From assembly GCF_900115345.1 (NCBI RefSeq), contig NZ_FOWC01000020.1:62001-126000 (forward strand): 64,000 nucleotides of DNA, written 5' to 3'. Each line of letters starts with the position of its first letter. The first letter of the stretch is position 1. A model generated the notes under the pieces. It searched no databases. It was not told the DNA's origin and worked only from the letters and a program-made list of their open reading frames with translations. The position numbers and the translations under genes are program-made. Source of the stretch: Amycolatopsis rubida. GTDB taxonomy: Bacteria; Actinomycetota; Actinomycetes; Mycobacteriales; Pseudonocardiaceae. This document shows positions 49,910-58,899 of this stretch, piece after piece.

Positions 49910-49993
49910 GGTTACCGGAAGTAACCCGGTACTGTCTGAGAACCATCGTGATCGTCCGTGCGGCGGCGGGCAATAAGGCACTATTTAGTGCCT
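49910..49993. promoter_or_regulatory. HxlR operator region
   Basis: Two inverted repeats in the divergent spacer: GGTTAC-N5-GTAACC (49910-49926), and AGGCACTA-TT-TAGTGCCT (49976-49993), a perfect 8-2-8 palindrome. The second is 19 bases before the hxlR start, the first 23 bases before the hydrolase start. Confidence 0.65.
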
Positions 49994-50012
49994 CGGTTCT
50001 CCGGAGGTAACC

Positions 50013-50354
50013 ATGGCCGACGAGGTGTGCCGGACCCGCGTGGTCCTGGAAATCGTGGGGGACAAGTGGGCGCTGCTGATCGTCCGCGTGCTGCGCGACG
50101 GCCCGCGGCGGTTCACCGAACTCAAAAGGGAAATCGAAGGAATCAGCCAGCGGATGCTCACCGTGACGCTGCGGGATCTGGAGCGTGACGGGATTCTCAC
50201 GCGGACTGTCCGCAATGTCATGCCGCCGCATGTTTCCTACGAGCTGACCGCAATGGGCCGGACTCTTCGCGAAGCGACCGCGCCATTGCTGGAATGGAGC
50301 GTCGAGCATTTAGCGAAGATCGAAAAGGCTCGCGCGGACTACGACGCCCGCTGA
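50013..50354 (+). CDS. HxlR-family transcriptional regulator
   Basis: A 113-residue winged-helix protein with the HxlR pattern: CRTRVVLEIVGDKWALLIVRVLRDGPRRFTELKREIEGISQRMLTVTLRDLERDGILTRTV and YELTAMGRTLREATAPLLEW. A single cysteine, C6, near the N-terminus is a possible redox or electrophile sensor, as in related regulators (HypR, QorR). ATG 50013 follows CGGAGG. It is divergent from the hydrolase gene, and its last 16 bases overlap the convergent LysR gene. Confidence 0.9.
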   Translation: MADEVCRTRVVLEIVGDKWALLIVRVLRDGPRRFTELKREIEGISQRMLTVTLRDLERDGILTRTVRNVMPPHVSYELTAMGRTLREATAPLLEWSVEHLAKIEKARADYDAR

Positions 50355-51193
50355 ACGGAACGCGCCAGTTCGCTGAACCGGCGCAGCAGCGGATCGCTTG
50401 ACCGGCGCGCCGGCCACAGCAGGCGCAGCGCCACGCGGGGCGCGTTCCGCAGCGGGATGTGCGCGACGCGCGCGTGGGTGTGCGCCTCCGCGGCCGAGGT
50501 GGTGGTCGATCCGACGGCCCGGCCGGACGCGATAATCGTGAGCCATTCGTCGTAGCTGCCGCACTGGGTCACCCGCGCGGGCCGGTTTTCCGGCGGCCAG
50601 TCGAGCGGACTGGTCGCGCCGCTGACCGTGTTCACGACCACCGGATGCGCGGCCAGATCCGCCCAGTCCAGCTCCGCGCGCGCCGCCAGTTCCGAACTCG
50701 CGGCGACCGCGGCCAGCCGGTCTTCCTCGAACAGCAAGCTTCCGCTGATCCCGGACGCGCCGATCTCGCCGCGCACCAACGCCGCGTCGACGTCGCCGGA
50801 ATACAGGGCGGCCACGATGTCGTCGCGGCGCAGGAGGGTGGCGGTCGCGCCGGTCGCGGTTTCGAAGGCGGTCAGCAGGTCGCTCGCCCACGGATCCGGC
50901 AGTGCCCACTGGAACCCGATCCGCAGCCCGGCGTTGCCGCCCGCCGCGGCGAGTGCGGCGTCGAGGTCGCGCAGCACGATGCGCAGCCGTCCGAGCAACT
51001 CGCCGCCGGCTTCGGTCGGTACGACGCCGTGCGGCGTGCGCTCCAGCAGGCGGGTGCCGACCGACTCCTCGAACTGCTGGATCGTGCGCGTCAGCGCAGG
51101 CTGGGTGATCAGCAGTTCGCGGCTCGCGGCCGTGAACGTGCCGCACGCCGCGACCGTCACGAACGCGCGCAGATGCCGCAGTTCGACCTCCAT
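50339..51193 (-). CDS. LysR-family transcriptional regulator
   Basis: A 284-residue LysR protein: winged helix ELRHLRAFVTVAACGTFTAASRELLITQPALTRTIQQFEESVGTRLLER (residues 4-53), and effector domain from about residue 90 (LRIGFQWALPDPWASDLL, DVDAALVRGEI, VVVNTVSGATSPL). ATG 51193. Divergent from the broken YhdH-like gene at 51286, which it may have regulated. It overlaps hxlR at the 3' end. Confidence 0.88.
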   Translation of the reverse strand: MEVELRHLRAFVTVAACGTFTAASRELLITQPALTRTIQQFEESVGTRLLERTPHGVVPTEAGGELLGRLRIVLRDLDAALAAAGGNAGLRIGFQWALPDPWASDLLTAFETATGATATLLRRDDIVAALYSGDVDAALVRGEIGASGISGSLLFEEDRLAAVAASSELAARAELDWADLAAHPVVVNTVSGATSPLDWPPENRPARVTQCGSYDEWLTIIASGRAVGSTTTSAAEAHTHARVAHIPLRNAPRVALRLLWPARRSSDPLLRRFSELARSVQRAS

Positions 51194-51285
51194 GTCCGGC
51201 AGCCTACCCAGCTATGCCCGCCGCGCATGGCACCGCTGTGACCGGCATTTCCCCGCCAGGTTCCGGATTTCTAGCGTGGGAAGCA

Positions 51286-52209
51286 TGGACCAGGAGTTGA
51301 CGGCCTTCCCCGGCTGGATCGCGCGCGACGCCCGGCCGGCTCGGTCCGGCGAGGCTGGACGACCTCGACACCACTGTCCGCGTGCGCTGCTCCAGCATCA
51401 ATTACAAGGACGCGCTCGCGCCGCACGGCCGCCCCGGCATCGTCCGTCGCCCTCCGCTCGTCGTCGGGATCGACCTGACCGGAGACGTCCTCTCGCCTCG
51501 GCATCCGCGCTACCTCGGCACGCTCAACGGCGCAGGAGCCGGCGAAGACCTGCACGGCGGGCTGGCGGCGACCTCGACCGCGTCCCCGCGCAACTCGGCC
51601 CGCTCCCCGCGGCGGCGATCGGCGCCGCCGGGTTCACCGCCGCGCTGAGCCTGCTCGTTTTGGAACGCCACGGCCTGGCCCCGGAAACCGGACCGACCCT
51701 GGTCACCGGCGCGGGCGGCGGCGTCGGCTCGATCGCAGTAGCGCTGCTCGCGGCGGCGCAGTACGAGGTCATCGCTGCCACTGGCTGCCGAGCTGTCCGC
51801 ACAACTCGCCGCGCATGTCCTCGACCGCGCCGAACTCGCTTCTTCTGGCAAGCCGTTGGGCAAACAGCGCTGGACAGGCGCAGCCGACACGATTGGCGGT
51901 TCCGTCCCCGCTGGTGCGCTTGCCGGTCTGCAACACTTCGGGGTCGCGAGGACTTGCGGACTTGCCGAGTGCCCCGGCAACGTCCTGCCGTTCATCCTGC
52001 GCCGCGTCGCCCTGCTCGGGATCGACCCGATCCGCACGCCTCCGCTCCGTCGCGAGGCCGCCTGGCAGCGCCGGGCGCAGTTGCTCGATCCGGCGCTCCT
52101 GGACTCCGTGACGCGGGTCGTCCCGCTCGCGGAGGCCGAGGACGCCGCCGCTTCGCTCCTGGCCGGTGCAGGTACCGGGCCGCAACATGGTCGACGTCGC
52201 TTCGGCCTG
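51286..52209 (+). pseudogene. Zinc-free quinone oxidoreductase/acryloyl-CoA reductase (YhdH-like), frameshifted
   Basis: Pieces in three frames follow the order of the MDR family: RCSSINYKDALAPHGRPGI and VVGIDLTGDVL (near 51390-51490), then AAAIGAAGFTAALSLLVLERHG and TLVTGAGGGVGSIAVALL (51612-51750, the NADPH-binding motif), then WTGAADTIGGSVPAGALAGL and VLPFILRRVALLGIDPIRTP (51865-52050), to the C-terminal VTRVVPLAEAEDAAASLLAG. At least three indels. Upstream of and in line with the CoA-transferase gene. Confidence 0.82.
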
Positions 52210-52221
52210 AAAGGAAACACA

Positions 52222-53625
52222 ATGGACGCCTTCGACGAATTGATGACCCTGCGCGACGGCCCTCGTCCCGCGGCCGGCGAGGTCACGATCACCGGCTCGG
52301 ACCCGCTTTTCGCGTCGCCGTTGCGGATCGGCGAGACACTCGCCGACGCACTCGCCGCCCGTGCGGTCGCCGCGAACGACCTGTGGGAGTTGCGGACCGG
52401 ACGTCGGCAGAGGATTGCGGTGGATGTCCGCGCTGCCGCGGCCACCGCTCTCGGCGGTGAAGACATGACGCTTGTCCGCTCGGCGGACGGCGATTACCGT
52501 CCCGCGCCGCTTTCTCCTGCTGTCGAGCACATGGTCGCGCTCACCCAGCCTTGGCCGACTGCCGACGGACGGTGGTTTCTGCCGCATTTCAATCTGCCGC
52601 ATCTGGAACGCCGGGTCTTGGCCGTCCTCGATTGCGAGGCGACGCCTGCCTCTGTTGCCGCGGCCGTCGCCGAGTGGAAGGCCGATGATCTGGAAGACGC
52701 TATCGCCGCCGCCGGCGCGTGCGGGGGAACCGTGCGGACGCCGGAGGAATGGCTCGCGCATCCGCACGGTTCCTCCCTGGCCGCACGTCCTGTTGTCGAA
52801 ATCGCCAAAATCGGCGACAGCGCTCCTTCCGCGCTGCCCGCTGGCGGTGCTTCGCCGCTTTCGGACGTTCGGGTCTTGGACCTGACTCGCATTCTGGCTG
52901 GCCCCACTGCCACGTTGAGCTTGGCGGAGCATGGTGCGAACGTGCTGATGGTGACCGCGCCGCATCTTCCTCAGGTGGCGCCGTTCGTCCGGGATACCAG
53001 TCATGGCAAGCGAAGCACCTACCTTGACTACTCCACAGCGGACGATGCTGCTCGGTTGCGTTCGTTGGTCAGCGCGGCCGATGTGTTCGTCGAAGGCTAC
53101 CGCCCAGGCAGGATGTCGGCGCACGGCTTCGGCCCGGAAGACGTCGCGGCACTTCGCCCCGGGATCGTTTACGTGACCGTGAACTGCTTCGGCTCCGGCG
53201 GCCCGTTCGGGATGCGTGCTGGATGGGATCAGGTCGCGCAAGCCGTGACTGGTGCTTGTGTGGTTCAAGGGGGCGACCGTCCACAGTTGACACCGGTGTA
53301 TCTGTGCGATTTCCTGACCGGTTTCCTGGCGAGTTACGGCGCGATGCTGGCTTTGGCGCGGCGGGTTCGGGAAGGCGGGTCGTATCATGTGCGGGTTTCG
53401 CTGTGCCAGTCGTCGATGTTGTTGCAGCGGCAGGGGTTGTTGACTGACTACGCGGATGCACCGGGTCGTCTTCCGCCTTCGGAATTCGAGCGTTACGCGG
53501 TTCTGGACGACGACACGATTTATGGCGATCTGAAGAGCCTCGGACCGGTGATCCGGATGAGCGAGACCCCGCCGCGGTGGGAGTGGACTACGCCTGAGCT
53601 GGGGAGTTCGCGGCCGGAGTGGTGA
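52222..53625 (+). CDS. CaiB/BaiF family III CoA-transferase
   Basis: A 467-residue protein. The C-terminal half is a class III CoA-transferase: VRVLDLTRILAGPTATLSLAEHGANVLMV, KRSTYLDYSTADDAARLRSLVSAADVFVEGYRPG, and YLCDFLTGFLASYGAML, where the Asp is at the position of the catalytic aspartate. The N-terminal 210 residues form a partial second copy or linker domain, as in long single-chain members. ATG 52222 follows AAAGGAAA. It is just downstream of the YhdH-like remnant. The thiol acceptor is unknown. Thymidine-rich codons are more common here than in its neighbours. Confidence 0.83.
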   Translation: MDAFDELMTLRDGPRPAAGEVTITGSDPLFASPLRIGETLADALAARAVAANDLWELRTGRRQRIAVDVRAAAATALGGEDMTLVRSADGDYRPAPLSPAVEHMVALTQPWPTADGRWFLPHFNLPHLERRVLAVLDCEATPASVAAAVAEWKADDLEDAIAAAGACGGTVRTPEEWLAHPHGSSLAARPVVEIAKIGDSAPSALPAGGASPLSDVRVLDLTRILAGPTATLSLAEHGANVLMVTAPHLPQVAPFVRDTSHGKRSTYLDYSTADDAARLRSLVSAADVFVEGYRPGRMSAHGFGPEDVAALRPGIVYVTVNCFGSGGPFGMRAGWDQVAQAVTGACVVQGGDRPQLTPVYLCDFLTGFLASYGAMLALARRVREGGSYHVRVSLCQSSMLLQRQGLLTDYADAPGRLPPSEFERYAVLDDDTIYGDLKSLGPVIRMSETPPRWEWTTPELGSSRPEW

Positions 53626-53882
53626 CCTGCCGGCCGGGTTGGGGCGCGGTTTTCGGGGTGAAGCCGTTTGATAGTAGGGTATTCGTCCGTTCCTGGTCAC
53701 GGCTTCGCGCGAATCGCCTGTCCGGGCTGTCTTGTTCGACCGGAATCAGGCGAAGCCGCCCGGTGTCGCCTGCGCCGCACTTTGTCCGAGGACGTACTAT
53801 TATGGGCGGGCAGGGATGCGGGGACAGGCTCCGGCGGGCTGGACGGGCTGCTGGAGCGCGGGTGCGTAGTTAAGGTCGAGGG

Positions 53883-54395
53883 ATGTCGACAGCAGTGGGT
53901 GGGTCAGCGAAGGGCGGCTCGCGGGCGGGGCGCCGGGTGAGCCTGGAAGCGCCGGCGGATCTCGCCGCCGCGCCCGGGTACGGGGCTCGGCGGTTGTACC
54001 AGGCGTATTTGGCGGCCTGGAATCGGCATGTCGACTCGGTGTTGACCGGGCCGCAGTTCGCGGTGCTGTCGGCGGTGCGGGCTTATCCCGGGTTCGATCA
54101 GACTGCGCTGGCCAAGGCGGTGGCGCTGGACACTTCGACGATGGCTGATGTGTGCCGGCGGTTGGAGACTCGCGGGCTGATCGCCCGCGGGCCTGCGCCG
54201 CATGATGCTCGGGCCAAGGTTTTGACGCTGACGGATGACGGGCTGGCTGCGTTTCGCGAGGTGACTCGGCGGACTCGGAAGCTGGATCAGGCGTTGCTCG
54301 CGGGGTGTCCGGAGGAGAGGCGGGGGGAGATCGCGAGGATGTTGAACGAGCTGGGGGCGTTGTGGGAAGCGGTTGCTGAGCGGCCGGAGATCTGA
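53883..54395 (+). CDS. MarR-family transcriptional regulator (NicR-like candidate)
   Basis: A 170-residue MarR protein: dimerisation helix YGARRLYQAYLAAWNRHVDSVL, then winged helix LTGPQFAVLSAVRAYPGFDQTALAKAVALDTSTMADVCRRLETRGLIARGPAPHDARAKVLTLTDDG (residues 58-122). ATG 53883 follows GGTCGAGGG. It lies upstream of, and in line with, the catabolic cluster. A MarR (NicR) represses the nicotinate genes in Pseudomonas, so this is the candidate regulator. That link is context only. Confidence 0.85.
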   Translation: MSTAVGGSAKGGSRAGRRVSLEAPADLAAAPGYGARRLYQAYLAAWNRHVDSVLTGPQFAVLSAVRAYPGFDQTALAKAVALDTSTMADVCRRLETRGLIARGPAPHDARAKVLTLTDDGLAAFREVTRRTRKLDQALLAGCPEERRGEIARMLNELGALWEAVAERPEI

Positions 54396-54479
54396 GGCTT
54401 CTCGGGGGCGGCTCGTCGCCTGGGGGCGACATTGCCTTTGGGGGCTGGCGTGGGGCACCCCGAAGGTTGATTGTGCTGA

Positions 54480-54536
54480 CGGTTCGGGGGTGCTTGTCAA
54501 GGCGGGAAAGATGCCTTGACAAGCACCCCCGAACCG
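54480..54536. terminator. Long perfect hairpin after the MarR gene
   Basis: 24-base perfectly complementary arms (54480-54503 and 54513-54536) with a 9-base loop GGGAAAGAT. It lies 84 bases past the marR stop. No U-tract. One of the longest perfect stems in the window. Confidence 0.8.
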
Positions 54537-54562
54537 CAGGGAGGCCCCGGATCGGGGTGCGG

Positions 54563-54647
54563 GGGAGGGGCTGGGTGCCTCGATGGCGGGTGCATCGGCT
54601 GCGGCGGGAGGGGCTGGGTGCCTTGATGGTGGGTGCAGCGGCGGCGG
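54563..54647. repeat. 43-base imperfect direct repeat in a gene-free spacer
   Basis: Two copies of a 42-base G-rich unit (54563-54604, 54606-54647) beginning GGGAGGGGCTGGGTGCC. The surrounding 54396-55134 spacer holds no supported gene. It contains the long hairpin, this repeat, another hairpin word GTGAGGG-N3-CCCTCAC near 54922-54938, and the operator-like site at 55054. Confidence 0.7.
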
Positions 54648-55053
54648 TTTGCGGGTGGGGCTGCCTGGGTGGGTGCGCGGGCTGCGGTTGGGGTGCGCGT
54701 GGCTTGGGTGGTTGGGTGCGCGGGGGTCGGTCGTGGCCCGATGAGGTTTTCTCGGTGGCGCGGCAGGTGGCGGGTTTGCTGTAGCGGTGCTCGTCAGGGT
54801 GGGGGAGCGCTGGCGGCGAGACGGGTTGCGTGGCTTTGCTTCTGCGGAGGTCCGTGAAGGAAGCCAGGCCGGCGAAGGGGCTCCCGCGGGCGGCGGTGGG
54901 TCGTGAAGGAATCAGCGGCTGTGAGGGTGGCCCTCACGTACTGCCTCGCTGTGCGGGGTCGGGAGCTGTCGTGTCGCCTCGTTCGGTGACCGTCCCTGCA
55001 CCCAGTGCGCCCAACGGAACCTCGCTGCTGCGAAATTCCCGCCGACTATTGCG

Positions 55054-55082
55054 TGTTCGGATAATCCGTGTTCGGATTAACT
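55054..55082. promoter_or_regulatory. Operator-like site of the catabolic cluster (copy 1)
   Basis: TTCGGATAATCCG (55056-55068, containing the palindrome CGGAT-A-ATCCG) followed two bases later by TTCGGATTAA (55071-55080). It lies 54 bases before the FAD-monooxygenase start. A near-identical sequence is at 63974-64000. Confidence 0.6.
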
Positions 55083-55134
55083 GGGTCCGGGGTGACGGTG
55101 CGCCGGAGGCGGCTAGCGGGTAGGAGGTCGGCAG

Positions 55135-56403
55135 GTGGCGGCGAGTCAGTCTTTCGAGGTAGTGGTCGCCGGGGGCGGGCTGGGCGGGCTGTGTGCGGCC
55201 TTGTCGTTGCGGCAGCGCGGGTTGCGGGTCACGGTGGTCGAAGCGGCGCCGCAGCTGGGGGAGATCGGGGCCGGGATTCAGACTGCGCCCAATGCCAGCC
55301 GGATTCTGATCGGGCTGGGGTTGCGGGCCGAGCTGCAGCGGGTTCGGTGCGAGCCGCAGGATCAGGTTCGGCGGCGGTGGGCTGACGGCAGCATTATCGC
55401 GCAGTTGCCGCTCGGGCAGCGGGTCGTCGACAAGTACGGGGCTCCGTATTGGCATTATCATCGGGCGGATTTGCATTCCGTTCTGCTGCGGGCATGTATT
55501 GACCCGGACGGGGCGGGGCCGGTGGTGAAGGTGGCTACCGCGGCGAAGGTCGTCGATCTTGATCGCGGGAATCCGGAGCGGCCCGCCGTGATCACTGGGG
55601 ACGGGCGGCGGTTTGCGGGCGACGTTGTCGTGGGGGCGGACGGGATTCGTTCCGCGGTAAGGGATCTCGCGGGGTTTGACGACACGCTCGCGTTCTCTGG
55701 GGAGATGGCGTACCGGGCGTTGATTCCGGGGGATTCGATCGCGGCGGATCCGGCGACCCGGTTCCTGGCCGATCGGTATCATTCGACGATTTGGTACGGG
55801 CCGGACAAGCATCTCGTGCACTACATGATCCGCGGCGGCGAGTATCTCAACGTGGTGGCGATTGTGCCGTGCACGGAGGAAGTCGAGAAGAACTGGAGTG
55901 CGCCGGCCGGTGCGGAACAGCTTGCGGCCGAGTATTCCGATTGGGACGATCGCGTGCCGACGATGTTGTCGAAAGCCAAGGACGACGTCTCGGTCTGGGC
56001 GATGTACCGGCGGCGTCGCGATCCGGTGTGGGTCGACGGACGCGTCGCGTTGCTCGGGGACGCTTGCCACGCCATGCTTCCGTATCAGGCGCAAGGGGCG
56101 TCGCAGGCGATGGAGGACGGGGCGGTTCTCGCGGAGGAGCTGGGGCAGGCGACGCGCGACGGGATCGACGCTGCGCTGACCCGGTATGTGCACCGGCGGG
56201 CCAAGCACGCGGGGATGGTGCAGGACGCGTCGTTGCGGAACATGAGTTTCTATCACTTGCCGGACGGTCCGGCGCAGCGCCAGCGCGACGAAAAGCTGCG
56301 CAGCTTCGACGGCGAGTCCGATGTGTCCTACGACTGGCTGTGGAACGGAACCCCGCTGGGCGACCCCGACAACGAATCGATTCACTACCAGTTCGCCCGA
56401 TAG
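55135..56403 (+). CDS. FAD-dependent aromatic monooxygenase (candidate 6-hydroxynicotinate 3-monooxygenase)
   Basis: A 422-residue class A flavoprotein hydroxylase: FAD motif VVVAGGGLGGLCAALSLRQRG (residues 9-29), second motif DVVVGADGIRSAVRD, and GDACHAMLPYQAQGASQAMEDG for ribityl binding. GEIGAGIQTAPNASRIL and PYWHYHRADLHSVLLRA place it with salicylate/3-hydroxybenzoate/6-hydroxynicotinate hydroxylases. GTG 55135 follows AGGAGGT. With the Mo-hydroxylase, amidase and deformylase-like genes downstream, a NicC-like role (decarboxylative hydroxylation of 6-hydroxynicotinate) is proposed. Salicylate or hydroxybenzoate hydroxylase remains possible. Confidence 0.85.
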   Translation: MAASQSFEVVVAGGGLGGLCAALSLRQRGLRVTVVEAAPQLGEIGAGIQTAPNASRILIGLGLRAELQRVRCEPQDQVRRRWADGSIIAQLPLGQRVVDKYGAPYWHYHRADLHSVLLRACIDPDGAGPVVKVATAAKVVDLDRGNPERPAVITGDGRRFAGDVVVGADGIRSAVRDLAGFDDTLAFSGEMAYRALIPGDSIAADPATRFLADRYHSTIWYGPDKHLVHYMIRGGEYLNVVAIVPCTEEVEKNWSAPAGAEQLAAEYSDWDDRVPTMLSKAKDDVSVWAMYRRRRDPVWVDGRVALLGDACHAMLPYQAQGASQAMEDGAVLAEELGQATRDGIDAALTRYVHRRAKHAGMVQDASLRNMSFYHLPDGPAQRQRDEKLRSFDGESDVSYDWLWNGTPLGDPDNESIHYQFAR

Positions 56404-56444
56404 CACGAAACGGCGCACGCAGACTTCGCAAAGGAGCAAAGGCT

Positions 56445-57839
56445 ATGCGTACCGGAGACCAGGTGGTCCAGGACTTGCCGTGGCGCTGGCGCGTCCAGGG
56501 CAAGATCTTCCTCATCGGCGGGCTCGGCTACATGTTCGACGCCTGGGACGTCGCGCTGAACGGATTTCTCACCCCGCTGGTGGGCACGGAATTCGGGCTG
56601 TCGGCGACGCAGCGGGGGCTTGTCGCCACCGCCAACCTGATCGGCATGGCGGTGGGGGCGGTCGCCTGGGGGACGGTCGCGGACCGGATCGGGCGGAAGC
56701 GGGCGTTCAGCGTTACGTTGCTGTTGTTCGCGTTCTTCTCGGTCTTCGCGGCGTTGTCGCCGAATATCGAGGTGTTTTTGCTGCTGCGGTTCCTCGCCGG
56801 AGTCGGGCTGGGCGGCTGTATTCCGGTGGATTACGCCATTGTCAGCGAGTTTTCGCCGCGCAAGCAACGCGGCCGCGTACTGTCCGCGATGGACGGGTGG
56901 TGGCCGGTCGGCACGACGCTGGCGGGGGCGTCCGCGACGCTGCTGGTTCCGGTTTCCGGGAACTGGCGGTGGATGCTGGTGCTGATGATCCTGCCCGCGG
57001 TGCTGTTGTTCTGGGCGCGACGCGGGGTGCCGGAATCGCCGTTGTATCTGGTGCGCAAGGGACGCGAGGCCGAGGCTCGGCTGGTCATCGACGATCTTGT
57101 CGAGCGTACGGGTGCGCCGAAGGAACCGTACCGGATTGCGCCGGCGGTTCAGGAAGACAAGCGGGGCGGCGGGTTGTTCGCGGCCGTTGATCAGCTGCGG
57201 CGGGTCTGGGCCTGCAACCCGAAGGTCACCGGCGTCGCGTGGGCGCTGTTCATCACCGTGATGCTGGTGTACTACGCCGCGCTGAGCTGGATGCCGTCGA
57301 TCCTGAAGGCGCAGGGGTTCGGGGAGATAGCCGCGTTCGCCTCGACCACTTTGATGAACGCGCTCGGTATCGTCGGGGTCGTGGTGGCGGTGTTGCTGGT
57401 GGACCGCATCGGCCGCAAGCGGGTGATCGCCGCGGCCGGGCCGCTCGCCGCGGTCACGCTGGTGATTTTCTCGCTGGTGCTCGGGTCGGCGGGAGCCGCG
57501 GTGGTGGCGATCGGCGCGTTCGGGCTGTTCTCGCTGGTGGTCATTCCGGTGATGTACGCGTTCGTGTCCGAGCTGTACCCGACGGAGCTGCGCGCGTCGG
57601 GGTTCGGCTGGGCGTCGTCGTCGAGCCGGGCGGTGACCGGGTTCGCGCCGCTGCTGTTCGGCAGCGTGCTGTGGCCGGTGCTCGGGCTGCCGCTGACGTT
57701 CACGCTGCTCGGCCTGCTCGTCGTCGGGGCCGTGGTGTTCATGGTCTTCTGCGCGCCGGAAACGCGGGGCCGGGAGCTGGACCGGATCGACGACGAGACC
57801 GCGCCCGCGCCGCACCAGTCCGAAATGGACACAGTCTGA
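56445..57839 (+). CDS. MFS importer, NiaP-like
   Basis: A 464-residue, 12-helix transporter: FLIGGLGYMFDAWDVALNGF, loop 2-3 WGTVADRIGRKRAF, VGLGGCIPVDYAIVSEFSP, central loop WARRGVPESPLYLVRKG, loop 8-9 DRIGRKRVIAAAG, and PVMYAFVSELYPTELRASGFG. The pattern matches the SP/AAHS-like niacin importers (NiaP) as well as aromatic acid carriers. ATG 56445 follows AAAGGAG, 41 bases after the monooxygenase stop. Likely imports the pathway substrate. Confidence 0.85.
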   Translation: MRTGDQVVQDLPWRWRVQGKIFLIGGLGYMFDAWDVALNGFLTPLVGTEFGLSATQRGLVATANLIGMAVGAVAWGTVADRIGRKRAFSVTLLLFAFFSVFAALSPNIEVFLLLRFLAGVGLGGCIPVDYAIVSEFSPRKQRGRVLSAMDGWWPVGTTLAGASATLLVPVSGNWRWMLVLMILPAVLLFWARRGVPESPLYLVRKGREAEARLVIDDLVERTGAPKEPYRIAPAVQEDKRGGGLFAAVDQLRRVWACNPKVTGVAWALFITVMLVYYAALSWMPSILKAQGFGEIAAFASTTLMNALGIVGVVVAVLLVDRIGRKRVIAAAGPLAAVTLVIFSLVLGSAGAAVVAIGAFGLFSLVVIPVMYAFVSELYPTELRASGFGWASSSSRAVTGFAPLLFGSVLWPVLGLPLTFTLLGLLVVGAVVFMVFCAPETRGRELDRIDDETAPAPHQSEMDTV

Positions 57840-57864
57840 TTCTCGGCAGCAGAAAGGGAAGTGC

Positions 57865-58743
57865 ATGAAGCCCGCCGCGTTCGCCTACCATCGGGCGCAC
57901 GATGTCGCCGACGCCGTCGGCCTGCTTTCCGACCTCGCCGGGCAAGGGCGGGAGCCGAAAGCGATCGCGGGCGGGCAGAGCCTGATGCCGATGATGAGCT
58001 TCCGCCTGGCCCGCCCGAGCGATCTGGTCGACCTCGGGCGGTTGCGCGATCTGCCGGGGATGACCGACATCGTGCACGTCGATTCGACGCTCCGCATCGG
58101 TGCGATGACGACGCACCGCCAGGTCGAACTTGCCCGGCTCGACCCGGGGTTCGCCGTGCTGGCGGAGGCGATGCGCTACGTCGGGCACCTGCCGATCCGG
58201 TCGCGCGGCACCGTCGGCGGCAGTCTCGTGCACGGCGACGCCACCGCCGAGTGGTGCATGCTCGCGCTGCTGCTGGACGCGGTGATCGTCGCCGAAGGAC
58301 CGGACGGCCGCCGCGAAATCCCGGCGGGGGAGATGTTCTCCGGCTTCTACGCGACCGCGGTGGAGGCGGACGAGGTCGTCACCGAGGTCCGGTTCACCCG
58401 GGCGGCTCCGAAGGCGGCGTTGACCGAGTTTTCCCGCCGTGCCGGGGATTTCGCCACGGTCGCGGCGGCGGTGACGCTCGAACCTCGGACGGACGGGTCG
58501 CTGGCGGGCGGCCGGGTGGTGCTGGGCGGGGTCGCGCCCGCGCCGTCGCGGGTTCCGGAAGCCGAGGAGGTGCTGCCGGGCGGCGAGCCGGGGCCGGAGC
58601 TGTTCGCGGCGTGCGGCCGGGCGGCGGCCGAGGCGATCGAGCCGCGGAGCGACGCGCAGGGGAGCGCGGATTACCGGCGTGCGCTGACGAGGACGTTGGT
58701 GGCGCGGAGTCTGGGCCAGGCGTGGGAGAGGGGAGAGCGGTGA
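57865..58743 (+). CDS. Molybdenum hydroxylase FAD subunit (CoxM-like)
   Basis: A 292-residue subunit of the xanthine-dehydrogenase family that passes electrons between the iron-sulfur subunit and acceptor. FAD motifs AIAGGQSLMPMMSFRLARP (residues 33-51) and RSRGTVGGSLVHGDATAEW; C-terminal CO_deh_flav_C domain (EFSRRAGDFATVAAAVTLE). ATG 57865 follows AAAGGGAAG. Its stop is followed by a duplicated RBS region leading to the large subunit. Confidence 0.9.
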   Translation: MKPAAFAYHRAHDVADAVGLLSDLAGQGREPKAIAGGQSLMPMMSFRLARPSDLVDLGRLRDLPGMTDIVHVDSTLRIGAMTTHRQVELARLDPGFAVLAEAMRYVGHLPIRSRGTVGGSLVHGDATAEWCMLALLLDAVIVAEGPDGRREIPAGEMFSGFYATAVEADEVVTEVRFTRAAPKAALTEFSRRAGDFATVAAAVTLEPRTDGSLAGGRVVLGGVAPAPSRVPEAEEVLPGGEPGPELFAACGRAAAEAIEPRSDAQGSADYRRALTRTLVARSLGQAWERGER

Positions 58744-58899
58744 TGGTGGGCGGGCTCGGGGGGTCCCGGCTGGACGGCCGGGCGGTGCTGGCGCGAAGCC
58801 AGGTGCGGCAGAGGGGAAAGCGGTAATGGTGAGCAGGCTCGGGGGACGGCCGGGCGGTGCTGGCGCGAAGCCAGGTGCGGCAGAGGGGAGAGCGGTAAT
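58743..58899 (+). repeat. Tandem duplication of the RBS/start region between Mo-hydroxylase subunits
   Basis: A 72-base unit is repeated almost exactly (58773-58844, 58845-58901), with a diverged earlier copy over the CoxM-like 3' end. Each copy ends in GAGGGGARAGCGGT followed by a start codon: ATG 58743, ATG 58826 and ATG 58898. The first opens a 27-residue ORF (58743-58826) whose TAA overlaps the second ATG. The second is in frame with the large subunit and would add 24 residues. Confidence 0.8.
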
